Assembly: GCA_024642065.1 (NCBI GenBank)
Contig: JAHEBW010000004.1
Coordinates: forward strand, 32,508 to 96,507
Reading direction: 5' to 3'
DNA from: Polynucleobacter sp.
Lineage (GTDB): Bacteria > Pseudomonadota > Gammaproteobacteria > Burkholderiales > Burkholderiaceae
Length of the DNA: 64,000 nt
Shown here: positions 1-9,854 of the stretch, piece after piece
How positions within the stretch are numbered: the first letter of the stretch is position 1
How the letters are laid out: each line of letters starts with the position of its first letter
Notes under the pieces: model-generated
Database searches by the model: none
The model's input: the letters and a program-made list of their open reading frames with translations, nothing else
What the model was told of the DNA's origin: nothing
Position numbers and translations under genes: made by a program

Positions 1-10
1 GCATGATGCA

Positions 11-1081
11 ATGAACGCCTTGTGGAGCTTATTAGCTTTTCTTGTCGCCTTGGGCGTGTTGGTCAGTTTTCATGAATTGGGGCATTACTCGGCCGCTAAA
101 TTTTGCGGCGTTAAAGTTCTTAAGTTCTCTGTCGGTTTTGGTGGATCGATTTGGAAGTATCAAAAAGATGTGAACTCAACAGAGTGGGCTATTAGCAGTA
201 TTCCTTTGGGTGGATACGTCAAAATGGATGACGAGTCCTTTAAGTCTAAAAAACTATGGCAACGTTCTTTGATTGTTGCAGCAGGACCTATTGCTAATTT
301 TTTATTAGCGATTCTATTTTTGACAGTTTTATTTAGCTCAGGCGTTCCTCAGTTACCTGCAAAGATGGTGGACCCTGCAAAAGACACTTTGGCCTATGAG
401 GTAGGTATATATGCAGGAGACCAAATCACTGGCTGGAAATCAGAAGGTGAGCAGTCCTTTAGGCCAATAGCGAGTTGGAACCAACTTCGTTGGCGTTTAA
501 TGGATGCTTTAACGGCACAAAAGAGCTTTTCCTTGGAAGTTCTGGACATCCAAAAGAAGCCACAACTTATTGTTTTTAATAAAGAAAAGCTGCCAAAACT
601 ATCTCCTAATACCGATCCAATTTCTCAATTGGGCTTAAAACCAGATACTTCAGAGCCGATTGAGTGGTTTGAATTACGCCTAAACCCCATTCAGTCAATT
701 TTTACAGCCTCAGAAAGAGTCTGGGATATCAGTGTGGTCTCTGTTCGAATGCTAGCTGGGATCTTTACAGGTGAATCGTCTATGAAGCAATTAGGCGGCC
801 CCTTGAGCATTGCTGATATGGCTGGCAAATCAGCCCAGGTTGGCTGGCAATCTTATTTAGGCTTTTTAGCCCTTATTAGCATTAGTTTAGGCATTCTTAA
901 TTTGCTACCTTTCCCCATGCTAGATGGTGGTCAGCTACTGTATGATGTATGGGAGTTAATCACAGGAAAAAGGCTTCCTGAGTCCTGGCAAAATGTACTA
1001 CAAAGAATTGGAGTGGCCGGCCTAATGCTGTTGACGGTGCTGGCTTTGTTTAATGATATTTCTAGATTGTTTTTACGTTGA
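11..1081 (+). CDS. rseP: Site-2 intramembrane zinc metalloprotease RseP
   Basis: Site-2 protease of the inner membrane that cleaves membrane-anchored anti-sigma factors such as RseA in the sigma-E envelope stress pathway. Residues 21-25 read HELGH, the zinc-binding motif inside the first membrane helix, and a C-terminal LDGG motif (about residue 303) supplies the third metal ligand. At 356 aa it is roughly 100 residues shorter than the usual ~450-aa enzyme; only one PDZ-like segment (about 110-205) fits between the catalytic membrane helices. It is first in the window's envelope operon, and its stop codon overlaps the TTG start of bamA. Function is near certain; the shortened periplasmic part is the oddity. 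Confidence 0.93.
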   Translation: MNALWSLLAFLVALGVLVSFHELGHYSAAKFCGVKVLKFSVGFGGSIWKYQKDVNSTEWAISSIPLGGYVKMDDESFKSKKLWQRSLIVAAGPIANFLLAILFLTVLFSSGVPQLPAKMVDPAKDTLAYEVGIYAGDQITGWKSEGEQSFRPIASWNQLRWRLMDALTAQKSFSLEVLDIQKKPQLIVFNKEKLPKLSPNTDPISQLGLKPDTSEPIEWFELRLNPIQSIFTASERVWDISVVSVRMLAGIFTGESSMKQLGGPLSIADMAGKSAQVGWQSYLGFLALISISLGILNLLPFPMLDGGQLLYDVWELITGKRLPESWQNVLQRIGVAGLMLLTVLALFNDISRLFLR

Positions 1082-3384
1082 AACCAAGTAAAAAATTAAT
1101 ACTGACTCCTTTGGCTGCTATTGCAGCCAGTTTGATATCTGGCCATGCATTGGCTGCTGACCCATTTGTGGTTAAGGACATTCGTGTAGAAGGTTTGCAA
1201 CGAGTTGAACCTGGCACAGTCTTTAGCTATTTGCCAGTTCGTGTTGGTGAGACTTTTACGGATGACAAGGGTGCAGATGCCATTCGAGCACTCTATAACA
1301 CTGGCTTTTTTAAAGACGTCAAAGTTGAATCAGAAAACCAAGTTTTAGTTATCTCGGTAGAAGAGCGCCCAGCGATCTCATTAGTTGATTTCACAGGCCT
1401 TAAAGAGTTTGATAAAGATGGTTTGAAGAAATCATTGAAAGCAGCTGGCATCACTGATGGCCGTTACTACGACAAGTCGATTATTGATAAAGCTGAGCAA
1501 GAGCTTAAGAAGCAGTACATCTCACGTGGTTTTTACGGCGCAGATATTAAAACGACCGTGACGCCAGTTGATAGAAATAGGGTGGCGATTCTCTTTAACG
1601 TTGAAGAGGGTGAAGTTTCAAAAATCAAACTAATCAATATCAATGGTGCAAAAGCATTCAAAGAGGCAGATCTACGCGATGAAATGCAACTGTCACCAGG
1701 TAACTGGTTATCTTGGTATACCAAAAACAATCTTTACTCCAAGCAAAAGTTAGTTGCTGACTTAGAGGCTATCCGTTCTTTCTACCTAAGCCGTGGTTAC
1801 TTAGAGTTCGTTATCGAGTCAACTCAAGTATCTATCTCATCTGATAAAACTGAAATGTATCTCAGCATTAATATCAGAGAGGGTGTTCAGTACAAGGTAT
1901 CTAGCATCAAATTAGCTGGTGAATTACTGGGCAAGGAAGAGGAATTAAACAAACTACTTCAAATTAAACCTGGTGAAACATTTTCATCAAGCAAGTTAAC
2001 AGCTTCAACTACAGCTATCGCCGATAAATTGGGCGCTTATGGCTATGCTTTTGCATCCACAACACCAACTAATAATCTCAATAGAGAAAAGCAGTTAGTT
2101 GATCTAACTTTGACTGTTGACCCAGGTAAGCGCACCTATGTTCGCAAGGTAAACGTTCTTGGTAATTTGAAAACTCGTGACGAGGTGATTCGTCGCGAAA
2201 TTAGACAACTTGAGAGTTCTTGGTATGACAGTGAGAAGCTCAAGTTATCAAAAGATCGAGTGAACAGAACTGGATATTTCACAGAAGTTGATATTTCAAA
2301 TGAAGAAGTACCAAATACAACTGATCAAATTGACGTTAATTTAAAAGTGGCTGAAAAGCCGACCGGTTCATTGAGTCTTGGAGCTGGTTTCTCTTCTACC
2401 GATAAGTTAATTTTAAGCGCTGGTATTTCACAAGAAAATGCTTTTGGTACTGGTACGAGCATTGGTTTAAACGTTAATACGGGTAAAACTAATCGTACGA
2501 TCGCTCTTTCTAATTACGATCCATACTTCACTGAAGATGGTATCAGCCGATTTACAGAGTTGTACACGCGCTCCAATATGCCTTTGTATTACACGGGAGA
2601 CACTGAATACAAAATTCAGACAACTGGTGCCAGCTTTAAGTTAGGCGTTCCTTATTCTGAAATCGATCGTGTTTTCTTTGGTATTGGTGCTGAGCAGTTG
2701 AATTTAACAACTAGTATCAATACCCCTCAGGCATATCTGAACTATAAGAATGAATATGGAGAGAACACCCTCAATATTCCATTAACTGTCGGTTGGTCTC
2801 GTGATGGTCGTGATAGTGCATTGGTACCTTCACGTGGTGTCTACCAACAGGTAAGCTTGGAATTTGGCACTGCTCTTGGCGATCTTCAATACTACCGTGG
2901 TTATTATCAGCACCAGTATTTCTACCCATTACTAAAGGGTAATGTGATCTCTCTTAATGGTGAGATTGGATACGGTGACACCTATAACGGCAAGGCCTTC
3001 CCGATTACCAAGAACTACTACGTTGGTGGTATTGGCTCTGTTAGGGGCTATGAGCCTGGCTCACTTGGTCCGCAAACTCAAAGCACAACAACTGGAATTT
3101 GGAGTCCAACCGGAGGATCATCAAAGATGATTCTTAATGCTGAATACACATTCCCAATTCCTGGATCTGGTGTTGATAAAACATTGAGATTATTTGGCTT
3201 CTTCGATGCGGGTAATGTTTTTGATAGCACAATTAATCCATCAGAACTCAAAAAATCTTATGGTTTTGGTCTTTCTTGGATCTCACCATTGGGTCCGTTA
3301 AAATTTAGCTATGGTATGCCTATTAGCAGCAAGCCAGAGGACCGTTTACAGCGATTCCAATTCCAAATTGGTACCGCGTTCTAA
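1078..3384 (+). CDS. bamA: Outer membrane protein assembly factor BamA
   Basis: Essential Omp85-family protein that folds and inserts beta-barrels into the outer membrane. The 768-aa product has a signal peptide (hydrophobic stretch ending ALAA near residue 26), an N-terminal half compatible with five POTRA domains, and a C-terminal 16-strand barrel carrying the conserved VRGY loop motif near residue 655. It ends in Phe, as outer-membrane barrel proteins do. The likely start is TTG, overlapping the rseP stop (TTGA), which implies translational coupling. Being followed by skp and the lpx genes is the classic proteobacterial order. Confidence 0.97.
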   Translation: MKPSKKLILTPLAAIAASLISGHALAADPFVVKDIRVEGLQRVEPGTVFSYLPVRVGETFTDDKGADAIRALYNTGFFKDVKVESENQVLVISVEERPAISLVDFTGLKEFDKDGLKKSLKAAGITDGRYYDKSIIDKAEQELKKQYISRGFYGADIKTTVTPVDRNRVAILFNVEEGEVSKIKLININGAKAFKEADLRDEMQLSPGNWLSWYTKNNLYSKQKLVADLEAIRSFYLSRGYLEFVIESTQVSISSDKTEMYLSINIREGVQYKVSSIKLAGELLGKEEELNKLLQIKPGETFSSSKLTASTTAIADKLGAYGYAFASTTPTNNLNREKQLVDLTLTVDPGKRTYVRKVNVLGNLKTRDEVIRREIRQLESSWYDSEKLKLSKDRVNRTGYFTEVDISNEEVPNTTDQIDVNLKVAEKPTGSLSLGAGFSSTDKLILSAGISQENAFGTGTSIGLNVNTGKTNRTIALSNYDPYFTEDGISRFTELYTRSNMPLYYTGDTEYKIQTTGASFKLGVPYSEIDRVFFGIGAEQLNLTTSINTPQAYLNYKNEYGENTLNIPLTVGWSRDGRDSALVPSRGVYQQVSLEFGTALGDLQYYRGYYQHQYFYPLLKGNVISLNGEIGYGDTYNGKAFPITKNYYVGGIGSVRGYEPGSLGPQTQSTTTGIWSPTGGSSKMILNAEYTFPIPGSGVDKTLRLFGFFDAGNVFDSTINPSELKKSYGFGLSWISPLGPLKFSYGMPISSKPEDRLQRFQFQIGTAF

Positions 3385-3402
3385 TTTATTAAAGGTATAT
3401 GT

Positions 3403-3939
3403 ATGAACTACTCAGTTGTTAATCATTTAAACAAAGGCTTAATTGCCGCATTGTTGTCTGTTGGTGTTATTGGTTCTGCAGTTGCTGCTGATGAAAAAGA
3501 CTTTAGCGGAAAAATTGGTGTTGTTAATTCCGAGCGAATTTTCAAAGAATCTAATATGGCTAAAGCTAGCCAAGCCAAACTTCAAAGTGATTTCGCCAAG
3601 CGCGAAAAAGATTTACGCGATGATGCTCAAAAGATTAAAGCTGCTGCTGAGAAATTGGATAGAGAAGCTGCTGTGATGTCAGATACAGATCGCGTTCGAA
3701 AGCAACGTGAACTTGCTGATGCTGATCGTGAATTACAACGTAAACAACGTGAATTTACAGAAGATGTTAACCAACGTAGTTTTGAGGAGCGCTCTAAGAT
3801 TGCTCAAAAAGCGAATCAGGCACTCAAGACAGTTGCTGAGCAACGTAAGCTTGACTTGATCGTTCAAGAAGCCGCTTACGTTAATCCTCGCATTGATGTA
3901 ACCGATGACGTCATTAAAGCGCTTAACGGCTCACGTTAA
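3403..3939 (+). CDS. skp: Periplasmic chaperone Skp/OmpH
   Basis: OmpH-family periplasmic holdase that carries unfolded outer membrane proteins from the Sec translocon to the BAM complex. The 178-aa product begins with a signal peptide (residues 1 to about 29, cleavage around AVAA). A short beta segment (KIGVVNSERIF) follows, then a long Lys/Glu/Gln-rich region (about 55-140) predicted as the antiparallel coiled-coil tentacle, then a C-terminal strand returning to the body domain. It lies 18 nt after bamA and 29 nt before lpxD, so it is probably co-transcribed with its client-handling partner BamA. Confidence 0.93.
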   Translation: MNYSVVNHLNKGLIAALLSVGVIGSAVAADEKDFSGKIGVVNSERIFKESNMAKASQAKLQSDFAKREKDLRDDAQKIKAAAEKLDREAAVMSDTDRVRKQRELADADRELQRKQREFTEDVNQRSFEERSKIAQKANQALKTVAEQRKLDLIVQEAAYVNPRIDVTDDVIKALNGSR

Positions 3940-3968
3940 TTATTGTTTAAAAGATCTCAGGATTACAC

Positions 3969-5039
3969 ATGCCTACTATTGCCGAGTTAGCTGAAAGATT
4001 TTCAGCTCGCTTAGTGGGCAGTGGTTCTGCTGCAGTTAATGGATTTGCTACGCTGGCTGAAGCAGATTCATCAAAATTGGCTTTTTTAGCTAATCCACTT
4101 TATAGAAACGAAGCGCTCTCAAGTCAGGCTGCAGGCTTAATTGTGTCTGCCGCTGATTTTGAGTATTTAAGTAATCAAGAACAGGCTTCTAAAAATAGAT
4201 CCTATTTGATTACTAAGAACCCTTACGCCTTATTCGCAAGAATTTCACAAGAGTTTGCCAAAGCTAATGCCCAAAATTTCAAGGCTGGCATTCATCCATC
4301 AGCAGTCATCGAGGATGGTGCTATTGTTGCCTCTAGCGCTCATGTTGGCCCATTTTGCCATGTGGAAAAAGGGGTAAAAGTTGGAGAGCGCGTTGTCCTT
4401 TTATCTCATGTTCATCTTGGGCAGGATGCCTCGATTGGTGATGATTCTAAGATCTATTCCAATGTGACGGTTTATCACGGTTGCTCATTGGGTCAACGCA
4501 ATATCATTCATAGCGGTACTGTGATCGGTTCTGATGGCTTTGGTTTTGCGCCTGACTTGGCTGCCGGTGAATGGGTCAAGGTGCCGCAAGTTGGTAATGT
4601 GATTATTGGTGATGATGTTGAGATTGGCTCGAATACTTCGATTGATCGAGGTGCTATGGCAAACACGATTATTGAAAACGGTTGCAAGATTGATAACCTT
4701 GTTCAGATTGCCCACAATGTCCATATAGGGGCATTAACTGTAATTGCGGGCAATACGGCTGTTGCAGGTAGTACAACGATCGGCAAAATGTGCATGATCG
4801 GCGGTTCTACTAGTTTTTCTGGCCATCTCAAAATTGCTGACCAAACAACTATTTCTGGTGGAACAACGATTATTCGTTCAATCGAAAAACCAGGTCAGCA
4901 CTTCACAAGTATCTTTCCTATGCTTCCTCATTCTGATTGGGAAAAGAATGCTGCAATTTTGCGAGGCTTAGATAAAATGCGCCAGAAGGTAAAAGATTTA
5001 GAGAAGCAAATTAAATTATTGACGGACACGAAGAAGTAA
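3969..5039 (+). CDS. lpxD: UDP-3-O-acyl-glucosamine N-acyltransferase LpxD
   Basis: Third committed step of lipid A synthesis: transfers a 3-hydroxyacyl chain from ACP to the 2-amino group of UDP-3-O-acyl-glucosamine. The 356-aa protein has an N-terminal uridine-binding domain (about 1-100). Many hexapeptide repeats form a left-handed beta helix, with the catalytic His near residue 249 in [11 protein letters not shown]-terminal helix (about 325-352, [15 protein letters not shown]) is typical of the trimer. Length matches the family. It lies between skp and fabZ in the conserved lipid A gene order. Confidence 0.96.
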   Translation: MPTIAELAERFSARLVGSGSAAVNGFATLAEADSSKLAFLANPLYRNEALSSQAAGLIVSAADFEYLSNQEQASKNRSYLITKNPYALFARISQEFAKANAQNFKAGIHPSAVIEDGAIVASSAHVGPFCHVEKGVKVGERVVLLSHVHLGQDASIGDDSKIYSNVTVYHGCSLGQRNIIHSGTVIGSDGFGFAPDLAAGEWVKVPQVGNVIIGDDVEIGSNTSIDRGAMANTIIENGCKIDNLVQIAHNVHIGALTVIAGNTAVAGSTTIGKMCMIGGSTSFSGHLKIADQTTISGGTTIIRSIEKPGQHFTSIFPMLPHSDWEKNAAILRGLDKMRQKVKDLEKQIKLLTDTKK

Positions 5040-5059
5040 AAAGGGAAAAAGGAAATACC

Positions 5060-5509
5060 ATGACTGAATTAGTGAATTTTGATATCAACCAAATTTTAAA
5101 GATGCTTCCGCATCGCTATCCTTTTTTATTAGTTGATCGTGTTCTAGAGTTAGAGGCTGGTCAGCGTGTTAAGGCTCTTAAGAATGTGACTATGAATGAG
5201 CCACATTTCACTGGTCACTTCCCTGAGTTCCCAGTGATGCCAGGCGTTCTTATTCTAGAGGCCCTTGCTCAAACAGCAGCTCTTTTAACTTTTGGTAGTG
5301 ATGCGGTTGATGATTCTGTTTACTTCTTTGTAGGCATTGATAATGCACGCTTTAAGCGTCCTGTTACGCCTGGCGATCAGTTGATCTTGAATGCATCTAT
5401 TGAACGATTTAAAGGTGGTATTTGGAAATTCAAAACGTTTGCTACGGTCAACGATGTCGTCGTGACTGAGGCAGATTTAATGTGCACTATTCGTAAAAAG
5501 GGTGCCTAA
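5060..5509 (+). CDS. fabZ: 3-hydroxyacyl-ACP dehydratase FabZ
   Basis: Hot-dog-fold dehydratase of type II fatty acid synthesis, converting (3R)-hydroxyacyl-ACP to trans-2-enoyl-ACP. The 149-aa product contains the [11 protein letters not shown] signature, then [20 protein letters not shown] carrying the catalytic His and Glu. Its placement between lpxD and lpxA is the usual arrangement; both pathways compete for 3-hydroxyacyl-ACP. The stop is one base upstream of the lpxA ATG, suggesting coupled translation. Confidence 0.97.
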   Translation: MTELVNFDINQILKMLPHRYPFLLVDRVLELEAGQRVKALKNVTMNEPHFTGHFPEFPVMPGVLILEALAQTAALLTFGSDAVDDSVYFFVGIDNARFKRPVTPGDQLILNASIERFKGGIWKFKTFATVNDVVVTEADLMCTIRKKGA

Positions 5510-5510
5510 G

Positions 5511-6311
5511 ATGTCGTTGATTCACTCAACTGCCATCATTGACCCAAAGGCTGAGATTGCTGAGGGTGTCGAGATTGGCCCTTATGCCGTTGTTGGTCCT
5601 CAAGTAAAAATTGGAAAAAATACCAAGGTTGGCGCACATACAGTGGTTGAAGGTTGTACAACCATTGGCGTTGACAACAAGATTGGTCATTTTGCATCGG
5701 TTGGTGGTGCGCCTCAGGATATGAAGTATCGCGATGAGCCAACCCAATTAATTATTGGTGATCGCAATGTGATTCGTGAATTTACGACATTGCACACAGG
5801 TACTACTCAAGATGCTGGTTTTACAAAAATTGGCAATGACAACTGGATCATGGCGTATGTCCACATTGCCCATGATTGTGTTGTTGGTAACCATACGATC
5901 TTTTCAAATAATGCACAAATTGCAGGGCACGTTCATGTAGGTGACTGGGCTATTTTGGGCGGAATGTCTGGTGTGCATCAATTTGTAAGAATTGGCGAGC
6001 ACTCAATGATTGGTGGCGCCTCAAAATTGGTTCAAGATTTACCGCCATACGTGATTGCATCTGGTGCAGTTGCTGAACCGCACGGTTTAAATGCTGAAGG
6101 TTTGAAGCGTCGTGGTTTTACACCGGAATCAATCACAGCATTAAGACATGTATATAAATTGCTTTATAAACAAAATCTCAGCTTTGAAGAAGCTAAGAAG
6201 GCCATCCTAGAGATCGCTCTTGAGAAGCAAACATCTGAACCTGACACTGCTGAAAAGATAAGACTATTCCATGACTTCATCGCCGCTTCACAGCGCGGCA
6301 TTGCCCGCTAA
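5511..6311 (+). CDS. lpxA: UDP-N-acetylglucosamine acyltransferase LpxA
   Basis: First enzyme of lipid A synthesis, moving a 3-hydroxyacyl group from ACP to the 3-OH of UDP-GlcNAc. It is 266 aa from the ATG at 5511, preferred over an upstream GTG at 5502 because AAGGG is well placed before it and the protein then begins [11 protein letters not shown] as in homologues. Hexapeptide repeats fill residues 1-185. The catalytic His lies in AHDC, and [20 protein letters not shown] is a family signature. The C-terminal helical domain covers about 190-266. The 3' end overlaps lpxB by 41 nt. Confidence 0.96.
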   Translation: MSLIHSTAIIDPKAEIAEGVEIGPYAVVGPQVKIGKNTKVGAHTVVEGCTTIGVDNKIGHFASVGGAPQDMKYRDEPTQLIIGDRNVIREFTTLHTGTTQDAGFTKIGNDNWIMAYVHIAHDCVVGNHTIFSNNAQIAGHVHVGDWAILGGMSGVHQFVRIGEHSMIGGASKLVQDLPPYVIASGAVAEPHGLNAEGLKRRGFTPESITALRHVYKLLYKQNLSFEEAKKAILEIALEKQTSEPDTAEKIRLFHDFIAASQRGIAR

Positions 6312-7473
6312 TCACGCACAAGCCTATTTGGCTTGTGTAGCAGGCGAGCCTTCAGGAGATATGCTGGCTGCTAGTGTTTTAGCAGGCATGAAGCAATTAC
6401 CTAGTATTGCTGACTTACCAACCAAAGGCGTTGGTGGCCCAAAGATGATTGCTGAAGGCTTTACTGCTGCATGGCCTATGGAAACATTAGCTGTTCGTGG
6501 TTATGTGGAAGCGATTAAGCAGCTACCGTCCATCTTGTCCTTGCGCCGTTCTTTGGTTAAAGAATTACTACAAAACAGGCCACTTGCTTATTTGGGTATT
6601 GATGCGCCTGATTTTAATTTGGGCGTAGAAAAGAAATTAAAAGCCGCTGGTATACCCACTATTCATTTCATTAGCCCATCTATTTGGGCCTGGCGTGGTG
6701 GTCGTATTAAAGGAATCCAAGAATCTGTTGACCGTATGCTTTGTATTTTTCCATTCGAGCCTGCTATTTACGATAAGGTTGGAATGAAGGCTTCGTATGT
6801 AGGACATCCATTGGCTTCAACTATTCCAATGATTCCTGATACAGCTGGTGCTAAAGAAAAATTAAAAGTGAAGCAGGGGTCTGCTTTGGTTGCTGTTCTC
6901 CCGGGAAGTCGCCAATCAGAAGTTGCCATGATTGCCCCAGGTTTTTTCAAGGCAATTGAGTTGATGTTCCAAAAGCATGGCGCTGGCATTGAGTTTGTAG
7001 TTCCAATTGCGACCCCAGCTCTTAAAGCATCTATTGATTTACTAGCGAATGAGACTCGCTTGCGGTGTCCTGATATTTCGATTCATCTATTAGATGGTCA
7101 ATCTAGCTTGGCTTTAGAGGCCTCTGATGTTGTTCTGATTGCTAGTGGTACAGCAACATTAGAAGCGGCGCTTTGGAAAAAACCAATGGTCATTTCTTAC
7201 CAAGTTCCTGCATTAACAGCTTGGATTATGCGAAAACAGGCCTATTTACCTTATGTGGGTTTACCTAATATTTTGGCTGGTGAGTTTATTGTTCCTGAGT
7301 TATTACAAGAACAAGGTACACCGGCTGCCTTAGCAAATGCCACTCTGGATTGGCTTGACCAGCCTCAGAAGGTATCCATTTTGCGTGAGCGCTTTACGAA
7401 AATGCACGAATCCTTGCATTTACCAACTGGGCAACTAGTTGCAAAAGTGATTGCGGAAGTTATCCATGCCTGA
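6271..7473 (+). CDS. lpxB: Lipid-A-disaccharide synthase LpxB
   Basis: Inner-membrane-associated GT-B (family GT19) glycosyltransferase that joins UDP-2,3-diacylglucosamine and lipid X to form the lipid A disaccharide. The 400-aa product shows the N-terminal [11 protein letters not shown] signature and a C-terminal nucleotide-binding region with LPGSRQSEV (about 211-219) and [10 protein letters not shown] (about 293-302). The chosen ATG overlaps the lpxA end by 41 nt; a start slightly downstream is possible because no strong ribosome-binding site is obvious. Adjacent to rnhB, as in many proteobacteria. Confidence 0.95.
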   Translation: MTSSPLHSAALPANHAQAYLACVAGEPSGDMLAASVLAGMKQLPSIADLPTKGVGGPKMIAEGFTAAWPMETLAVRGYVEAIKQLPSILSLRRSLVKELLQNRPLAYLGIDAPDFNLGVEKKLKAAGIPTIHFISPSIWAWRGGRIKGIQESVDRMLCIFPFEPAIYDKVGMKASYVGHPLASTIPMIPDTAGAKEKLKVKQGSALVAVLPGSRQSEVAMIAPGFFKAIELMFQKHGAGIEFVVPIATPALKASIDLLANETRLRCPDISIHLLDGQSSLALEASDVVLIASGTATLEAALWKKPMVISYQVPALTAWIMRKQAYLPYVGLPNILAGEFIVPELLQEQGTPAALANATLDWLDQPQKVSILRERFTKMHESLHLPTGQLVAKVIAEVIHA

Positions 7474-8065
7474 GTTATTAGAATGGATCTGCGGTGTTGA
7501 TGAAGCAGGTCGTGGGCCTTTGGCTGGATCTGTTGTTGCTGCAGCTGTTGTCTTAGATCCTGAGAGACCTATTCATGGGCTGAAAGACTCTAAAAAGCTC
7601 AGCGCTAAGGTGCGTGAAGACTTGTATGAAATCATTATTAGAGATGCAAAGGCTTGGTGTATCGCCGAAGCTAGCCCATCTGAAATTGATGAGTTCAATA
7701 TTCTTCAAGCAACCATGCTGGCGATGAAAAGAGCTATTGAAGGTTTAGAAAAATCTTTGGGCCGCTTGCCAGACAAAGCACTTATTGACGGTAATCGTTG
7801 TCCCAAAGTGAATATTGATATGGAAGCAATTGTGAAGGGCGATAGTAAAGTTCAAGCCATTTCAGCCGCATCCATTTTAGCCAAGGTCACCAGGGATCGA
7901 GATATGCAAGTGTTGCACGACAAGTATCCTATGTACGGCTTTAATCAGCACATGGGATACCCAACGCCAGTTCATTTTGCCGCGCTCAAGGAATTTGGTC
8001 CTTGTCCTGAGCATCGTCGCTCATTTTCTCCGGTGCGCGAAGTATTGGAACTTAAATTTATATGA
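7466..8065 (+). CDS. rnhB: Ribonuclease HII
   Basis: Removes ribonucleotides misincorporated in DNA by cutting the RNA strand of hybrids. The ATG at 7466 gives [21 protein letters not shown], where the Asp-Glu pair of DEAGRGP provides two of the catalytic carboxylates. DGNRCPK and [22 protein letters not shown] further on contain the remaining family motifs. At 199 aa it has the usual length. An upstream TTG at 7451 is less likely. It overlaps lpxB by 8 nt and its end overlaps the next gene by 4 nt, so the operon continues. Confidence 0.96.
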   Translation: MPELLEWICGVDEAGRGPLAGSVVAAAVVLDPERPIHGLKDSKKLSAKVREDLYEIIIRDAKAWCIAEASPSEIDEFNILQATMLAMKRAIEGLEKSLGRLPDKALIDGNRCPKVNIDMEAIVKGDSKVQAISAASILAKVTRDRDMQVLHDKYPMYGFNQHMGYPTPVHFAALKEFGPCPEHRRSFSPVREVLELKFI

Positions 8066-8880
8066 AATCAGCTAAACATATCAGTTCGCTTGATAACCCT
8101 TTGGTTAAAAGAGTTAAGACTCTTTTGGAAGGTGGTGTTAAAGCTAATAAATTAAGGGCTGAACTTTCAATAGCCGTTGCTGAAGGTGTTCATTTGGCGC
8201 AAGCTTGGTTGGGCAGCGAAGACTTAACAGAAATAATAACTACTGAAGAAGGTATGAATCAGCCAGAGATTGCAGCAGTTATTGATATGCAATTAGCTTT
8301 GGTGCCCAATACTGATTTGTATATCCTTGAAGAGTCTTTGTGGAAAAAAATATCTGATCTAGGTCATGCACCACCAATTCTTATTAGTATCAGAATTCCA
8401 CAGCCCGAATTTCCAGTTCATTTGAATGATGACGTTTTAATTTTAGATAACATTCAAGATGCAGGTAACGTTGGATCAATGATGAGAACTGCTGCTGGTG
8501 CTGGTCTTAAGCACGTTGTTTGCATGAAGGGTACAGCACAAACTTGGTCACCTAAAGTTCTGAGGGCTGCTATGGGCGCACATCGACATCTCAAAATTTA
8601 TGAGTCATGGTCATTAAATGATATTCGCGAAAAAGTGAAGCTACCGATTTTGGCTACCAATTTAGTTGCTGAGCAGGATCTTTACGATTTGGGTGATGAG
8701 TTGATTGATCCTCATGCATGGGTTTTTGGTAATGAAGGCGCTGGCGTCACCCCGGAATTGTTGGCTATCTCTAAAGGGGTTTTAATTCCTCAAGACCCCT
8801 GTATTGAATCTCTAAATGTAGGTGCTGCGACAGCGATATGCCTCTTTGAGGTCAAAAGAGTTCGAAGAGAATCTCGTTAA
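8062..8880 (+). CDS. SpoU/TrmH-family RNA 2'-O-ribose methyltransferase
   Basis: AdoMet-dependent RNA 2'-O-methyltransferase with a knotted SPOUT fold. The 272-aa protein has an N-terminal substrate-binding segment (about 1-110). The three SPOUT motifs follow: [19 protein letters not shown] (about 130), [14 protein letters not shown] (about 220) and [22 protein letters not shown] near the end. The architecture matches RlmB/TsnR-like 23S rRNA methyltransferases, but the exact nucleotide target cannot be read from sequence, so no symbol is given. It overlaps rnhB by 4 nt (ATGA) and is the last gene of the operon. Confidence 0.88.
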   Translation: MKSAKHISSLDNPLVKRVKTLLEGGVKANKLRAELSIAVAEGVHLAQAWLGSEDLTEIITTEEGMNQPEIAAVIDMQLALVPNTDLYILEESLWKKISDLGHAPPILISIRIPQPEFPVHLNDDVLILDNIQDAGNVGSMMRTAAGAGLKHVVCMKGTAQTWSPKVLRAAMGAHRHLKIYESWSLNDIREKVKLPILATNLVAEQDLYDLGDELIDPHAWVFGNEGAGVTPELLAISKGVLIPQDPCIESLNVGAATAICLFEVKRVRRESR

Positions 8881-8885
8881 ATCTG

Positions 8886-8928
8886 AATCAAATTCCCGAA
8901 TCAGTAGTTGCTTCTCTCGGGTTTGATT
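8886..8928. terminator. Imperfect stem-loop between convergent genes
   Basis: AATCAAA-TT-CCCGA at 8886-8899 can pair with TCGGGTTTGATT at 8917-8928, with a two-base bulge, and the right arm runs into TTTC. It follows the methyltransferase gene and reaches into the last codons of the convergent ppsR gene. A plausible shared terminator, seen by eye only. Confidence 0.45.
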
Positions 8929-9725
8929 TCTTGAAGAATCGTTGTGGCAATTTCTTCAATAGATTTATTAGTTGTTGAGAGCCACGGAATCCCGTTCTTG
9001 CGCATCATCGCTTCAGCTTCGCTGACCTCATAACGACAATTTTCAATTTTGGCGTAATTGCTACCTGGACGTCGTTCGTTACGGATTTCACACAAGCGCA
9101 TAGGGTCAATAGTTAAACCAAATAGTTTCTTTCTAAATGGTTGGATATCCACAGGCATCTGACTTCTTTCGAAATCATCAGGGATAAGAGGGTAGTTAGC
9201 TGATTTCAGGCCATACTGCATCGCCAAGTAGAGACTGGTTGGGGTTTTTCCACTTCGAGAAACGCCAATCAAAATAACATCGGCGTCAGCAAGATTTTGA
9301 TTCGATTGCCCATCATCATGCGCCAATGAGAAGTTAATGGCTTCAATACGATTCTTATAAGAATCTGTATCAGCATTATTGTGGAAGCGCCCAATAGCAT
9401 GATTGGATTTAATACCAAATGCCTGCTCCAGTGGCGCAATAAAGGTCTGGAACATATCCATCATGAGACCCTTGGCGCCAGTAACAATTTGATTCACTTC
9501 AGGGTTAACTAAAGTTGTAAAAACAATGGGTTGCTGACCTGATTTTTGAGCGTAATCATTGATTTCTCTAACCGCTTGATGAGCTTTGTCGACCGTATCC
9601 ACAAAAGGGAGTCTTACTTGTCTAAATGGCAGTTCAAACTGCGCCAAAATCGATTGGCTAAAGGTTTCTGCAGTGATACCTGTGCCATCTGAAACAATGA
9701 AAACAATGCGGGGTTTAGCTGTCAT
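8901..9725 (-). CDS. ppsR: PEP synthetase regulatory kinase/pyrophosphorylase PpsR
   Basis: DUF299-family bifunctional protein that inactivates PEP synthetase by ADP-dependent Thr phosphorylation and reactivates it by Pi-dependent dephosphorylation. The 274-aa product begins RIVFIVSDGTGITAETFSQS and contains GVSRSGKTPTSLYLA (P-loop, about 155-169), the family hallmark. It is transcribed divergently from ppsA, its substrate, across 129 bp that must hold both promoters. The pairing makes the assignment secure. Confidence 0.95.
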   Translation of the reverse strand: MTAKPRIVFIVSDGTGITAETFSQSILAQFELPFRQVRLPFVDTVDKAHQAVREINDYAQKSGQQPIVFTTLVNPEVNQIVTGAKGLMMDMFQTFIAPLEQAFGIKSNHAIGRFHNNADTDSYKNRIEAINFSLAHDDGQSNQNLADADVILIGVSRSGKTPTSLYLAMQYGLKSANYPLIPDDFERSQMPVDIQPFRKKLFGLTIDPMRLCEIRNERRPGSNYAKIENCRYEVSEAEAMMRKNGIPWLSTTNKSIEEIATTILQEIKPERSNY

Positions 9726-9854
9726 AAGGGGTGTTCTTTTACTTGTGTTGGTGGGCTTGTAAAGGGCTACAATTGCACTATTACACGCCTAAAACTTAAA
9801 TTTACCCTAAGTTACTGGTAGCAGTGCAGATTTTCTATTACATCGAGAGTTTTT

